From: Candidatus Eisenbergiella merdavium
GTDB taxonomy: Bacteria > Bacillota > Clostridia > Lachnospirales > Lachnospiraceae
Assembly: GCA_019119595.1 (NCBI GenBank)
Contig: DWWS01000013.1
Coordinates: 146,756 to 210,755, forward strand
Direction: 5' to 3'
Length of the DNA stretch: 64,000 nucleotides
Part shown: piece by piece, positions 47,007-57,393 of the stretch
Layout: each line of letters starts with the position of its first letter
Numbering within the stretch: the first letter of the stretch is position 1
Notes under the pieces: generated by a model
What the model was told of the DNA's origin: nothing
The model's database searches: none
Seen by the model: only the letters and a program-made list of their open reading frames with translations
Made by a program: the position numbers and the translations under genes

Positions 47007-47720
47007 ATGAAACTGCAGTATTTGGGACATTCCTGCTTTAAACTGGAGGCAGAGGGGTATGAGATCGTGCTGGATCCGTATGAAAAGGATTCGGTGCCCG
47101 GGCTGAAACCGCTTGCCGTTGAGGCGGATCAGTGTCTGTGCAGCCATGGACACGGCGATCACTGCGGTCTGGAATGGATCCGGCTGAAAAACAGCGGGGC
47201 GGCAAGCCCGTTTCGGATCGAACGGCTGGAAAGCTGGCATGATGAGGAAAAGGGAGCGCTCCGCGGGAGCAATGTGATCCACATCCTGCAGGCGGACGGG
47301 CTGAAGGTCATCCATCTGGGAGATATCGGCTGCATGCCGGAAAAATGGCAGATGGAGCGGATGATGGATGCCGATGTGATCCTGGCTCCGGTGGGAGGCT
47401 ACTATACCGCGGAGCCGGAGGTGATACGTGAGCTGATCGGAAGGCTTTCCCCCGGCGTCATGATCCCCATGCACTACCGGACGGAGAAAAGCGGCTTTCC
47501 GGTTCTGAAGACCTGTGAGGAATATCTGAAGGACTGTGAGAACGTGACGAGATATGATACGGACAGCATACGGCTGGAGCCGGGAGAAAGAGTTGACGCG
47601 GTCGTGGCGGCAGGCGCTGCCCCGGCAGGAGATTCCCCGGCGGGAGCTTCTCCTGCTGCGCCAGCGGAAAACAGGGAGCACACAAGGGTGGTTGTCCTGA
47701 AGCAGTGGGCGCTTGGCTGA
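47007..47720 (+). CDS. MBL-fold metal-dependent hydrolase
   Basis: MKLQYLGHSCFKLEAEGYEIVLDPYE...CSHGHGDHCGLEW...VIPMHYRTEKSGFP. Confidence 0.88.
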   Translation: MKLQYLGHSCFKLEAEGYEIVLDPYEKDSVPGLKPLAVEADQCLCSHGHGDHCGLEWIRLKNSGAASPFRIERLESWHDEEKGALRGSNVIHILQADGLKVIHLGDIGCMPEKWQMERMMDADVILAPVGGYYTAEPEVIRELIGRLSPGVMIPMHYRTEKSGFPVLKTCEEYLKDCENVTRYDTDSIRLEPGERVDAVVAAGAAPAGDSPAGASPAAPAENREHTRVVVLKQWALG

Positions 47721-47735
47721 GACTGTTTAGCCTGC

Positions 47736-49085
47736 TCAGCCTTCAAAGCCGTGCAGCCAGTCCGCTTTCAGGAAGTAGATCAGAAAGACGATGGAGCTTA
47801 AGCACCAGGTGAGGGGATAAGCCCAGAAGATCACCCGGATGGAGGGGATGAGGCGCACGGTGACGGTGATATAGCTGATGCGGATCACGCACCAGCAGCA
47901 GAGCATGACCAGCATGGGAACGGCGGCTCGTCCTGCGCCCCTTAAAATGCCCGCAACGCAGTGGGAAAAGGACAGCAGGAAATAAAACAGGGTGACGGTT
48001 CTCGCCTGGGCGACTCCGTAGGCGACCACCTGGGGATCGCTGTTAAAGGCGGCGATGAGAACCGGGGCGGCAAGATTGATGATAAGCCCCACCAGCTCGG
48101 CCATGACAACGGAGCACAGGATGCCGAACCTGGCTCCTTTTTTTGCCCGCTCATACTGCCCGGCGCCCAGGTTCTGGCTGATGAAGGTGGTCAACGACAT
48201 GGCGAAGCAGGTGATGGGAAGAAAGCCGAAGCCCTCGATCTTGGAATAGGCCCCGCAGCCCGCCATGGCCAGAGCGCCGAAGCTGTTGATGTTGGCCTGC
48301 ACCACCACGTTTGCCACGGAAATGATGGAATTCTGAAAGCCGGAGGGCAGGCCGTTCTGTATGATCTGCTTCAGGTAAAAGCTGTGGAAACGGATTTTTA
48401 ACGGATAAACCCGGTAGTCCTCAGGGCTTTTTAAAAGCTGGAGCAGGCAGAGGACGGCGCTGACGAACTGGGATATGATGGTGGCAAAAGCCGCGCTGCC
48501 CACACCGAGATGAAATCCGCCGATGAACAGAAGGTCAAGAACCACGTTTACCACGGAGGAAACGATCAGGTAGATCAGAGGGTGCCTGCTGTCCCCTACG
48601 GACTGGAGGATTCCAACGAATATGTTATAGAGCACGAAGGCGATGGAGCCGCAGAAATAGATGCGGAAGTAGGTAATGGAATTGGGAAGCACGTTTTCGG
48701 GCGTGCCCATCCAGACCAGCAGAACGGGTGCAAGAAGAAGCCCGATCACGGTAAGCAGCACGCCCGCCGCAAGACCGAAGGCTACCGTGGTGTGGATGGC
48801 CTTCTGCACACGGTCGATCTGCCTGGCTCCGTAATATCTGGCGATGACGACGCCCGCGCCGATGGAAATACCGTTGAAAAAGCCGACCATCAGAAAGATA
48901 AGGCTTCCGGAGGAGCTGACGGCCGCAAGAGCCTCGCTTCCGAGAAAATTTCCAACGATCAGGGAATCCGCGGTATTGTAAAGCTGCTGAAACAGGTTCC
49001 CCAGAAAAAGGGGGATGGCAAAGGCGGTAAGCCTTCCTGCAATGGACCCTTCGGTCATGAGTGTGGATCGACTCTGGCTTTTCAT
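47736..49085 (-). CDS. MATE family efflux transporter
   Basis: AIPLFLGNLFQQLYNTADSLIVGNFLGSEALAAVSSSGSL...FISQNLGAGQYERAKKG. Confidence 0.93.
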   Translation of the reverse strand: MKSQSRSTLMTEGSIAGRLTAFAIPLFLGNLFQQLYNTADSLIVGNFLGSEALAAVSSSGSLIFLMVGFFNGISIGAGVVIARYYGARQIDRVQKAIHTTVAFGLAAGVLLTVIGLLLAPVLLVWMGTPENVLPNSITYFRIYFCGSIAFVLYNIFVGILQSVGDSRHPLIYLIVSSVVNVVLDLLFIGGFHLGVGSAAFATIISQFVSAVLCLLQLLKSPEDYRVYPLKIRFHSFYLKQIIQNGLPSGFQNSIISVANVVVQANINSFGALAMAGCGAYSKIEGFGFLPITCFAMSLTTFISQNLGAGQYERAKKGARFGILCSVVMAELVGLIINLAAPVLIAAFNSDPQVVAYGVAQARTVTLFYFLLSFSHCVAGILRGAGRAAVPMLVMLCCWCVIRISYITVTVRLIPSIRVIFWAYPLTWCLSSIVFLIYFLKADWLHGFEG

Positions 49086-49478
49086 AATTTCCTCCGTTTC
49101 CGCTCCAAAGAGAGATTTGTCCCTTGGAAGCCCAATTTTTTATTATAGCACGGAAATGAAAAAAACAAATCCCTTTTTGTGGAAATATTTCGAAAAGGGT
49201 ATTACGTTATGACAGGAGCTGGTCCGGAATATCTTTACGCTGGTGTGGATTTCAGGTGTTTCCGATCTGTTTTTGGGACGCGCTTAAGCTTTGCGCCGGG
49301 AGCCTGGCTGATGCCCGGGATCCGGACGGCTTCGGGTGCCTGATGGGTGCGGGGAGGTTTTGGCACCTGGGAAACGGCTCTTGCGGTAATCAGAGGACTT
49401 TCCCTCCGGGTAGCTGGTTTTATGCAGCAGGGGGAGGAAAAAGGATGAAAGCGCCATGGCGCGGATGGGAGTAACAGG

Positions 49479-50108
49479 ATGAAGCATATGAGGGAACAGA
49501 AAAAAATCATCGTTTTTACTGACAGCGGAGATACGATCATAGATGAAGCGACCCAGCAGTATCGGGAGGACGGAATTGTGACTGCTGCGGATTTCATTGA
49601 GGACGCGGGAGACGTCTTAAAGCAGATGGATGAAGCGGGGTATACCATAGCTCTCGTGGCGGACGGTAAAGAGGAGTCCTTTCAGAACGTTTACCGCAAA
49701 AACGGACTGAAGGGCTGCTTCGACGCCTGGGTGGTGTCCGAAACTGTGGGTCAGGAGAAGCCTGCGCAGATCATGTTTCAGACAGCCATGGATCAGTTGG
49801 GATTGTCGGAAGCGGACAAGCTGAGGATTGTCATGATCGGAAACAACCTGAAGAAGGATGTGGCGGGCGCGAACCGTTTCGGACTGACCTCCGTCTGGCT
49901 GGACTGGTCGCCCCGGTATTTTCATGAGTTTGAGGAAGAGGACTGGAAGCCGGATTACACGGTGAGGCACCCCTCTGAGCTGATCCCCCTTTTGGAGAAG
50001 TTGGAAAAGGAGCTGGAAGAAGAGGAGCTTCAGAAGCTGGCGGAATACTTAAACACCGAGGAATATATGACGCCCTGCCGGAGCGGTTATATTTGTAAGC
50101 GGACATAA
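49479..50108 (+). CDS. HAD-superfamily hydrolase
   Basis: IIVFTDSGDTIIDEATQQY...GQEKPAQIMFQTAMDQL...IVMIGNNLKKDVAGANRFGLTSVWLDWS. Confidence 0.78.
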   Translation: MKHMREQKKIIVFTDSGDTIIDEATQQYREDGIVTAADFIEDAGDVLKQMDEAGYTIALVADGKEESFQNVYRKNGLKGCFDAWVVSETVGQEKPAQIMFQTAMDQLGLSEADKLRIVMIGNNLKKDVAGANRFGLTSVWLDWSPRYFHEFEEEDWKPDYTVRHPSELIPLLEKLEKELEEEELQKLAEYLNTEEYMTPCRSGYICKRT

Positions 50109-50145
50109 AAAGGGACGGGCCGATACGGCGGAAGGGAGTAAGAAA

Positions 50146-51864
50146 ATGAAAAGATACTGGCATCATATCGTAAAAAGCACGGAGAAAACCGTGGAGGGTT
50201 ATCTGGCAGGCCGGGTGAAGGATGCCTCGCGCCTGGACTACGGCAGAATGAACAGCGAGATCGTGGAAGGAAAGCTGACCATCTATCTGCTGACGGACGC
50301 GGTATCCCTGTATTTCTGCAAGGAAAGCAGATATTACAAGGACGCAGCGCTTCTGGAGGCCGTAAAGACCGGGCTTGGCTTCATTGAAAAATGGCAGAGG
50401 GAGGACGGAAGCCTGGATTACCCCAGCTGTAATTTCTATTCCGCGCCGGATACTGCCTTCTGCTTCCGCAGGCTGTACGGCGCATGGTGCATCCTTGGAA
50501 AATACGGGCAGACGGAGGAGGAAAAGGAGCTGGAGAACAGATATCTGGTTCTGATGCTCCGCTGCATCCCCATCCTTCTCTACGGCGGCTTCCATACCCC
50601 GAACCACCGCTGGGCGGTGATGTCCGTGCTCTTCACGCTGGCGAATGTGGTGGAAGGCCAGGGCGAATCTGCGCTTTCCGTTCCCCGTTATCCGGAGGAG
50701 TATTTTACCCGGGAGCAGATCCCGACGACGGTTCAGGAGCTGGCCGCAAAGCTGAGGGAGCGCGCCGGTCAGTACCTTGCGGAAGGGATCGACGGGGATG
50801 AGGACGGCGAGTATGCGGAGCGCTCCACCGGAAACTACAACGGTGTGGTTGACAAATCCCTGATCTCCGCCTATGAGGCCACAGGCGACGAGGCGTTTTT
50901 GGGCTACGTGGAAAGAAACCTGGATATGATGCTCTATTATATCGACGGGGACGATACCATTTTTACCCAGAATTCCACCAGACAGGATCACGGGACGAAG
51001 CTCTACCCGGATAAATATTTTTACCTGTATACCTATATGGCGGCCAAAACCGGCAATCCCCTTTTTGACGCCGCCGCCCACAAGAGCATAAAGGATTGCA
51101 TGGACCGGGCCCAACCCGCGCCGGACTGCATGTATATCTTTATGATGTATGACTGGCTTCTGGACTACGAATTTAAGGGCTACGGCTACCTGAACGAATA
51201 CCGCCGGTTTTTCCGCGGCTCCCATGTGCTCCGGGTGAAAAAGGAAAGCTATGTCTACAGCGTGCTGAACAACAAGGCCTCCTTCCTTTTCCTGAAATTC
51301 GGCGACCTTCCCGTCGGCCTTCGGATCGGGGAAGCCTACTGCGACATCCGCAATTTTATCCCCAGATCCATTGAGCTGAAGAAGGACGGCTGCGTGCTGA
51401 AGGCGGAAGCGGGCGGCTGGTATTATCAGCCTTTTAAAGAGGATCAGGGAACCAGCGACTGGTGGGCCATGGATCATACGAAGCGGGATAAGATCTATAC
51501 CAGCACCGTGGCGATCACCGTCAATGTAAGCGAGCTGGAAAACGGGCTGGAGATCGGCGTGAAGGCCGAAGGGATGAGCGGCCTGCCGCTTCGCGTGGAG
51601 CTGGATGTTCCCGCCGGCGTCATTCTGGAAAACGACACCATGTGCCTGACCGCCGGGAAGGGAGAGAGCCTGATCCTGAGGGACGGCGACCTTCGGCTGC
51701 ACGACGGCGCGACAACGCTTGTAATCGGCCCCGGCTACGGCACCCATGCCTTCAAGGGACATTATTCGGGAGAGCAGCGCAATGAGGATGGCTACAGCAT
51801 CTTCCTCAACAATTATACGCCTTATGAACGTTCCTTCCGCATTGTGGACGGAACGGAAAAGTAA
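50146..51864 (+). CDS. Uncharacterised protein, likely (alpha/alpha) toroid carbohydrate-active enzyme
   Basis: GFIEKWQREDGSLDYPSCNFYSAPDTAFCFRRLYGAW...FHTPNHRWAVMSVL...ERSTGNYNGVVDKSL. Confidence 0.6.
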   Translation: MKRYWHHIVKSTEKTVEGYLAGRVKDASRLDYGRMNSEIVEGKLTIYLLTDAVSLYFCKESRYYKDAALLEAVKTGLGFIEKWQREDGSLDYPSCNFYSAPDTAFCFRRLYGAWCILGKYGQTEEEKELENRYLVLMLRCIPILLYGGFHTPNHRWAVMSVLFTLANVVEGQGESALSVPRYPEEYFTREQIPTTVQELAAKLRERAGQYLAEGIDGDEDGEYAERSTGNYNGVVDKSLISAYEATGDEAFLGYVERNLDMMLYYIDGDDTIFTQNSTRQDHGTKLYPDKYFYLYTYMAAKTGNPLFDAAAHKSIKDCMDRAQPAPDCMYIFMMYDWLLDYEFKGYGYLNEYRRFFRGSHVLRVKKESYVYSVLNNKASFLFLKFGDLPVGLRIGEAYCDIRNFIPRSIELKKDGCVLKAEAGGWYYQPFKEDQGTSDWWAMDHTKRDKIYTSTVAITVNVSELENGLEIGVKAEGMSGLPLRVELDVPAGVILENDTMCLTAGKGESLILRDGDLRLHDGATTLVIGPGYGTHAFKGHYSGEQRNEDGYSIFLNNYTPYERSFRIVDGTEK

Positions 51865-51990
51865 AAAACAGGAAGCGGCGTCCCTGGCGGATGTATAGCC
51901 TGACTCACCGGGTCTGATCCGCCGGGCCGCCGGAAGCTTTCGCAGATGATCCCGATGGGAAAATAGGATTTGGGAAAGGAGAATTCGCGC

Positions 51991-52710
51991 ATGGATACGC
52001 AGAGAGCGCTTGCAGAACGATATCTTCCGATTTTTATGCTGGATGAAAAAGAGCCCTTCGCCATGAAGGCCATTGGCTATACGGTTTTTACCTGCGACCT
52101 GCGCAGCGATTCCTTCCCGAAGCGCGTAATCAGCGCGGACTGGGAGAGGACGGCGTGCGTGATCGAATATGAGCTCTGGTTCGACTATGACATCCAGCAT
52201 CTCTATGAGCTGGAGCATGTGTGGGTCTACGTGGCAAAGGATGGTTCCGTAGAAAAGGTGGAGGGAAGCTTCCACGGAAAATATCTGAATCAGGTGGATC
52301 TGGATACGGGAATCGTGCCGCTTGATGAGAGCGGACGGATATGTCTGTACCTGCAGCCCGGCAAGCACGCCATCCTTCCCGATCCCCGCCTGGTGCGCCT
52401 GGTTCCCCAGTGGCGGGCAAGCTGTGCGCAACTTGCCGGGGCGGACGGGGTGCCGCTCCCGGAGATGTTCCAGGACAGGATGGCGGTTCCGGATGAGAGG
52501 ACTCAGGAGCTGGTGCACCGTTACATCAGAAAGCGCTTCTCCTTTGAGCCGTCTCTGCGCTTTCGGCCCTTTTTTCCGGAAAGATCGCTTCCGGAGAAAG
52601 AGCTGCTCCTTCCCTGGGAAAAGCTGAAGGAAAGCGTGCCGGGACGGCTGGAAGCAGAGCTTGCCAGAATACGGGAGGAGGAAGAGGATGCTGAGGGGGT
52701 ATCTTCCTGA
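51991..52710 (+). CDS. Uncharacterised protein, same-strand partner of the preceding gene
   Basis: MDTQRALAERYLPIFMLDEKEPFAMKAIGYTVFTCDLRSDSFPKRVISADWERTACVIEYELWFDYDIQHLYELEHVWVYV. Confidence 0.55.
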   Translation: MDTQRALAERYLPIFMLDEKEPFAMKAIGYTVFTCDLRSDSFPKRVISADWERTACVIEYELWFDYDIQHLYELEHVWVYVAKDGSVEKVEGSFHGKYLNQVDLDTGIVPLDESGRICLYLQPGKHAILPDPRLVRLVPQWRASCAQLAGADGVPLPEMFQDRMAVPDERTQELVHRYIRKRFSFEPSLRFRPFFPERSLPEKELLLPWEKLKESVPGRLEAELARIREEEEDAEGVSS

Positions 52711-52809
52711 ATTTAAAATAGAAATCTTCTGCGTGCTGTTTTTTTCTGCTTTTGCGTCCCTGCCCGGTCTGAGCCGGATTCTGCACAAATTTTGTGCGAT
52801 CCTTATTCT

Positions 52810-53184
52810 TTATCTGCCCAGCAGCTTTGCCGCCCTGTCATATTCCTCCACGGACGCGCCGATCCCCTCGCAGGCGGTCTTCAGATCCACATGGAAGCTT
52901 TTCATCGCGGCCTCCGCGCTTTTTACCAGACGCGCCGCGTCTCCCAAAAGACTGCCCTCCTTTCGGCCCTCCTTCCTGCCGGCTTTCCTTCCCTCCGCTC
53001 TTCCGGCCTTTCTTCCTTTCCGCAGAGCCTGTTCTTCAATCGCTTCGCTCAGATTACACATTTCCTTCAGCTCCTTTCTGATCGTCGTTTCCAGCTCCAT
53101 TCCATAGACGCCGGAAAGGATCCGTTCCACATGTTCATCATACTGTGTCTTCGCTCCGGCGGCCTCCAAGGCCTCATAAAGCAT
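52810..53184 (-). pseudogene. Rpn-family gene copy A with in-frame deletion of the nuclease domain
   Basis: MLYEALEAAGAKTQYDEHVER|ILSGVYGMELETTIRKELKEMCNLSEAIEEQALRKGRKAGRAEGRK...SFHVDLKTACEGIGASVEEYDRAAKLLGR; same ends as copy B, middle missing, still open reading frame. Confidence 0.8.
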
Positions 53185-53359
53185 GGTTTTCTGTTTTATT
53201 TTCCTCCTTCTGTATACAGGACGGGAATGAAAACAGAATGCAGCACATCTTTCCTGTTCCTGCCTGTATTCGATATGAAATGGGTGTCTGGCAGAAACTG
53301 CCGAAAGAATGTGCTGACGCACAATTTGAGATGGGACAGGGGCGGTTTGAGAATACCGT

Positions 53360-53412
53360 CCCATGTATCATGATCTGATTATAGAGATGAGCGGATTTCC
53401 TGTCAATATGAA
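53360..53412 (-). promoter_or_regulatory. Consensus SigA promoter of Rpn copy A
   Basis: Minus strand TTGACA-ggaaatccgctcatctc-TATAAT (17-bp spacer). Confidence 0.75.
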
Positions 53413-53524
53413 AATCAGGCTCAGGGCGGGGAGCCGTAACAATTCAGTCTTTGACCAAACTGTTACGACAGCCCGTTTATGATTGACTCAGTTTTAGATG
53501 AGACACAGGCAGAGACCAGCAGGC

Positions 53525-55261
53525 CTATGGAAGCCGGGACAGACGCCCGTTTTCATCCAGCCGAAGGACGAAGCTGCAGGAGGCGTTTAAGCGCTCTTTA
53601 TGCGAGATCAGGAAAATGATCTTTCCCTTTGCCGCTTCCCTGCGCAGGGTATCCAGGATTCTGTCCTCTGAGGCTTCATCCAGAGCGCTGGTGGATTCGT
53701 CAAGAATGAGCACGCTTTTGTCGGAAAGAAAAGCGCGGGCCAGAGCGATCCGCTGTTTCTGGCCGCCGGAAAGATTTCTTCCGTTTTCCAGCAGAATGGA
53801 AGAGTAGCCGTCCTCTCTGGATTCTATAAAGGAGGCGGCATCGGCAAGGCGGGCGGCACGCAGAATATCCGTTGTAGTCTGTTCCATGGGGGCTGCTCCG
53901 CCCAGTATATTTTCTCTGATGGACATATGGAACAGATGAGGAAACTGCGGCACATAGGCGGTAAAACGGCTGACGGCTTCCCGGGAAAGCAGAGAGGCGG
54001 CAAGGCCGTCATAAAGGATTTCTCCCCCGGTGGGAGAACGAAGACCGGCAAGAAGTCTTCCCAGGGTGCTTTTCCCCGCTCCGGAGGGCCCGGTGATGGC
54101 AACGATGTCGCCGCTTTCAGCAGTAAAGCTCACATCCCTCAGAACCGGCTCGGTGTCCGGTCCATAGCGGAAGTTCAGATGGCGGCATTCGATCCGGGAA
54201 ATGGTCTGGGGAAATGACCTCCTGGAACAGCCTTCCTCCTGCGGAATACGTTCAGGGGCAAGAAGATCCAGAATATCGTAAATTCGCTCCAAGCTGACCG
54301 CATATCTGTTAAGAGAGGAGAAGAAATCCTTCAGATTGCTGAACATATAGGAAATGCCGTCCTGTACGGTCAGAAAGGCCATAACTGTGCCAAGATCGAC
54401 AATACCGTAAAAATATAGGACACATCCGGCGGCAAGCGCGCCGAGCAGGTTGACGGAGCCGGTCAGTTCGCTTACCGCGTTCATCAGAGCGATGCGATCC
54501 TCCTGTTTCGCTCTGCTTCGTGCGATCTCTCTGTGAATGCCGGAGTATTTTTGATACATGACAGAACGGAGCGAAAGCATCCGGACACTTTTCAGACAGT
54601 TCAGCAGGGAAAGGAACAATCCGGTGCCTTTGGCGCGATCTGCCTGGATTTTTTCACCAAGCTCTCTGATCCTTCCGGAGAGTCTGCCCAGGCAGAGAAT
54701 TTCAAGCACGGCGAGGATCAGAATGATGAAGGCGAGCTGCCAGCAGAGAAGAAGCATGAGCAGGATGGAGCCGCCTCCGTAGAAGACCCCCAGGAAAAAA
54801 CGGTGGAGCGACCAGGAATACAGTTCGCCGATACTGTCCATATCCTGATTCATCCTTGCGATCAGATCTCCGTTTTTAAAGCCTTCCCGGTCTTCCGGCG
54901 TAAGGAGCATAAGCTTTTCGGCAAAACGCCTTTTCAGGCGCGCCATAAAGAGCGCAGTCTGCTGTTCTTTCTGATATTCTGCTATGGAGTTCAGGAAAAA
55001 AGTGAGGAGGAACACAAGGACACAGTAGAAAACAACCTCTTTCATATAGGAAGGATTTTCAAATTCCACCGCGTTGACCAGGCGCTTTTCTGCCAGACTC
55101 ATGAAAATCTGAGCCAGGGGGAAGGCTGCCGAATCCCAGAGAAGGGCGGTAAAATAGCGCAGCAGGCTCCTGCGGCCAAAAAAGCGGTCATGAGGGGCTG
55201 TCCCGGTTGATATCGCCTCTCCCGGCACTTTGAAAAGTAAGGAAAACAGTCTTCGGTTCAT
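53525..55261 (-). CDS. ABC exporter, fused permease/ATPase
   Basis: GPSGAGKSTLGRLLAG, LSGGQKQRIALARAFLSDKSVLILDESTSALDEAS. Confidence 0.92.
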   Translation of the reverse strand: MNRRLFSLLFKVPGEAISTGTAPHDRFFGRRSLLRYFTALLWDSAAFPLAQIFMSLAEKRLVNAVEFENPSYMKEVVFYCVLVFLLTFFLNSIAEYQKEQQTALFMARLKRRFAEKLMLLTPEDREGFKNGDLIARMNQDMDSIGELYSWSLHRFFLGVFYGGGSILLMLLLCWQLAFIILILAVLEILCLGRLSGRIRELGEKIQADRAKGTGLFLSLLNCLKSVRMLSLRSVMYQKYSGIHREIARSRAKQEDRIALMNAVSELTGSVNLLGALAAGCVLYFYGIVDLGTVMAFLTVQDGISYMFSNLKDFFSSLNRYAVSLERIYDILDLLAPERIPQEEGCSRRSFPQTISRIECRHLNFRYGPDTEPVLRDVSFTAESGDIVAITGPSGAGKSTLGRLLAGLRSPTGGEILYDGLAASLLSREAVSRFTAYVPQFPHLFHMSIRENILGGAAPMEQTTTDILRAARLADAASFIESREDGYSSILLENGRNLSGGQKQRIALARAFLSDKSVLILDESTSALDEASEDRILDTLRREAAKGKIIFLISHKERLNASCSFVLRLDENGRLSRLP

Positions 55262-55289
55262 CGGATCCTCCCTTCTGGAATGGCATCGG

Positions 55290-56921
55290 TTATCTGGAAA
55301 GCTGCAGCACCCTGTCACAGGCCCGGAGCAGGGCGGGGCGGTGGGATATGATGAGAACGGTTTTTCCCGCCTGCCGCAGCGTATGGATGCTTTCTATGAG
55401 GAGCCGTTCCATTTCCTCATCCAGTGAGGCGGAGGGCTCGTCAAAAAGATAGAGCAGTGCGTCCTGGAGAAAGGCTCTTGCCAGATTCAGCCGCTGGTAC
55501 TGGCCGCCTGACCATTCCGCTCCGTTCGCCTGCAGCATGGTATCGTATTGTTTTGGAAGTTGACGGATGAAGCCGTCCAGACCGGACAGCCGTGCGGCTG
55601 CTTCGATTTCCGAAAGGGTCGCCCCTGGCCGGGAAAAACTGATGTTTTCCCTGACCGTTCCCGGAAAGATCTGATTTTCCTGAAATACGCAGGAAATCTG
55701 TTTTCTGAGCTCCGAAAGATTCCATTGGGAAACGGATCTTCCGAATAACAGCAGACTGCCGGACGGAGGCTCACAGAAGCCGCAGAGCAGGCGGAGAAGG
55801 GTGGTCTTTCCCACACCGCTTTCTCCGGCGATCCCGATGCACTCACCGGATGAAACCTGCAGAGAGAGTCCCTCAGGGATCCCGGGAAGGGGCAGATTCC
55901 GGCAGACGATCGGCAAGCTGGCGTCGAGAAGGCCGCAGGCCCCGTCCGTTCGTTCCTCTGGCAGGAGAAACAGCTCGTCCAGACGCCTCATAGATTTTTC
56001 CGTTTCCCGAAGCTCATTCAACGAGCTGAACAGGTCGACGACGGGAGCGTTGATCTGCCCGATGAGCTGCGTATAGGCAAAAAGAAGGGAAACGGAAATC
56101 TGACCGTGGAGCGCCAGAACCCCGCCGAGCAGAAAGGCGAGGATACCCGGCACATAGGTAACGGACATGATCAGGGAAAGGGAAAGACAGCTGTTCCGGA
56201 AATAGCTTTTCTGGTTGAACAGAAGTGAGCGGAGGAGACGTTCCAGCTTTTGCAGCATCACTTCTGTCATCTGATCGGAAAAAATGGTTTCCGCTCCGTT
56301 GACAATGTCGCAGGAAACGTCCGTATATCCGGTTTGAATCTCCCGCCTCTTTTCGTAAATCCTTCCTGCCCGTTTAGAGAAGCCGTTCAGAATAAGCGCA
56401 AAGAAAGGAACCGGGAAAAAGACGCCGAGACTGAGGAGAGGGCTGTAATGGAACAGATAGAGGAAGCCGCAGACGGACAGGAGCGGATTTAGAAGCAGGG
56501 TCAGCGTTCCGGAGCGGAAAAAGCCGGAAATCTTGTCAATATCTCCGTCATACCGGCTGAGCAGCTCTCCGCCGGAAAGCTTTTCCAGACGATCCGGCCA
56601 TGCCTGGAGAATGTGGCGGAGCAGATGATCGCGGAGAATGCAGCCCGCTTTGGTCTCAAGACGGCCGGAAACGGTCGCGGAAAGTCCGCTGCGCAGCAGA
56701 GTGGCGAGACTTGTGGACGCAAACAAAAGAAAAGCCATACCCGAGCGGGAACGGTTATCGCTCAGAACCGCGTCAATGAGCTGCTGGACCGCGTTGACCT
56801 GAAGAAGGCTGAGCGCGACGGATACGGGGGACAGCAGCAGAAGAAGCAGAAAATGGAACCGAAGCTGCTTTAGATATCTGCCGACCCATTTCAGAACATA
56901 AAGGAAAGAACCTGATTTCAT
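55290..56921 (-). CDS. ABC exporter, fused permease/ATPase
   Basis: GESGVGKTTLLRLLCG, WSGGQYQRLNLARAFLQDALLYLFDEPSASLDEE; adjacent and co-directional with the partner. Confidence 0.92.
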   Translation of the reverse strand: MKSGSFLYVLKWVGRYLKQLRFHFLLLLLLSPVSVALSLLQVNAVQQLIDAVLSDNRSRSGMAFLLFASTSLATLLRSGLSATVSGRLETKAGCILRDHLLRHILQAWPDRLEKLSGGELLSRYDGDIDKISGFFRSGTLTLLLNPLLSVCGFLYLFHYSPLLSLGVFFPVPFFALILNGFSKRAGRIYEKRREIQTGYTDVSCDIVNGAETIFSDQMTEVMLQKLERLLRSLLFNQKSYFRNSCLSLSLIMSVTYVPGILAFLLGGVLALHGQISVSLLFAYTQLIGQINAPVVDLFSSLNELRETEKSMRRLDELFLLPEERTDGACGLLDASLPIVCRNLPLPGIPEGLSLQVSSGECIGIAGESGVGKTTLLRLLCGFCEPPSGSLLLFGRSVSQWNLSELRKQISCVFQENQIFPGTVRENISFSRPGATLSEIEAAARLSGLDGFIRQLPKQYDTMLQANGAEWSGGQYQRLNLARAFLQDALLYLFDEPSASLDEEMERLLIESIHTLRQAGKTVLIISHRPALLRACDRVLQLSR

Positions 56922-57135
56922 GTAAATTTCTCCCTGCCTGATAAAATGATTGAACGAAAAGCTGCTTTCAGTATGAACGAAGCGGAAAAAGGAGACAAGA
57001 ACAGGGAATGATTATAAAAAAAGAGGAACCCGCCGTGTAAAAATGAAAAAAGAAACGGCCGGCCTTTCGGGAGCTGATCTCTGGTGTCAGATCACCCGGC
57101 GGGCGGCCATTTCCGTATTCTGTCTTTCTGTAGAT

Positions 57136-57393
57136 TCAGCGATATACTATTTTTTTGATCGCACTGACGGAAAGATGATACTGCTCTGCAAGCTCAGAAA
57201 CCGGTGTGCCGTTTTGGTGCCGTTCCCGGATACTGCGATTCCGTTCCAGATAATAGCTCCGGGAACCGTTTCCCGTTCCCCAGTCCTTTCTGGGAGCGGC
57301 CTTTGGAATATACAGAAGCTTTCCTTCTGTATATTCCTGCACCTCCTGAAGAAGCTTTGCAGGCAGCAGCTCTGCTGCGTTTTGATATTTCAT
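57136..57393 (-). CDS. CD3324-family-like small HTH protein
   Basis: MKYQNAAELLPAKLLQEVQEYTEGKLLYIPKAAPRKDWGTGNGSRSYYLERNRSIRERHQNGTPVSELAEQYHLSVSAIKKIVYR. Confidence 0.7.
   Translation of the reverse strand: MKYQNAAELLPAKLLQEVQEYTEGKLLYIPKAAPRKDWGTGNGSRSYYLERNRSIRERHQNGTPVSELAEQYHLSVSAIKKIVYR

Noticed and set aside
49831-52788. 985-aa minus-strand ORF
   Set aside because: Antisense to three good plus-strand genes; composition is a codon-shadow artefact of G+C-rich coding sequence.
56949-57015. Possible 21-aa peptide gene (MIERKAAFSMNEAEKGDKNRE) upstream of the ABC exporters as a bacteriocin precursor
   Set aside because: No ribosome-binding site, no leader or core features, opposite orientation.
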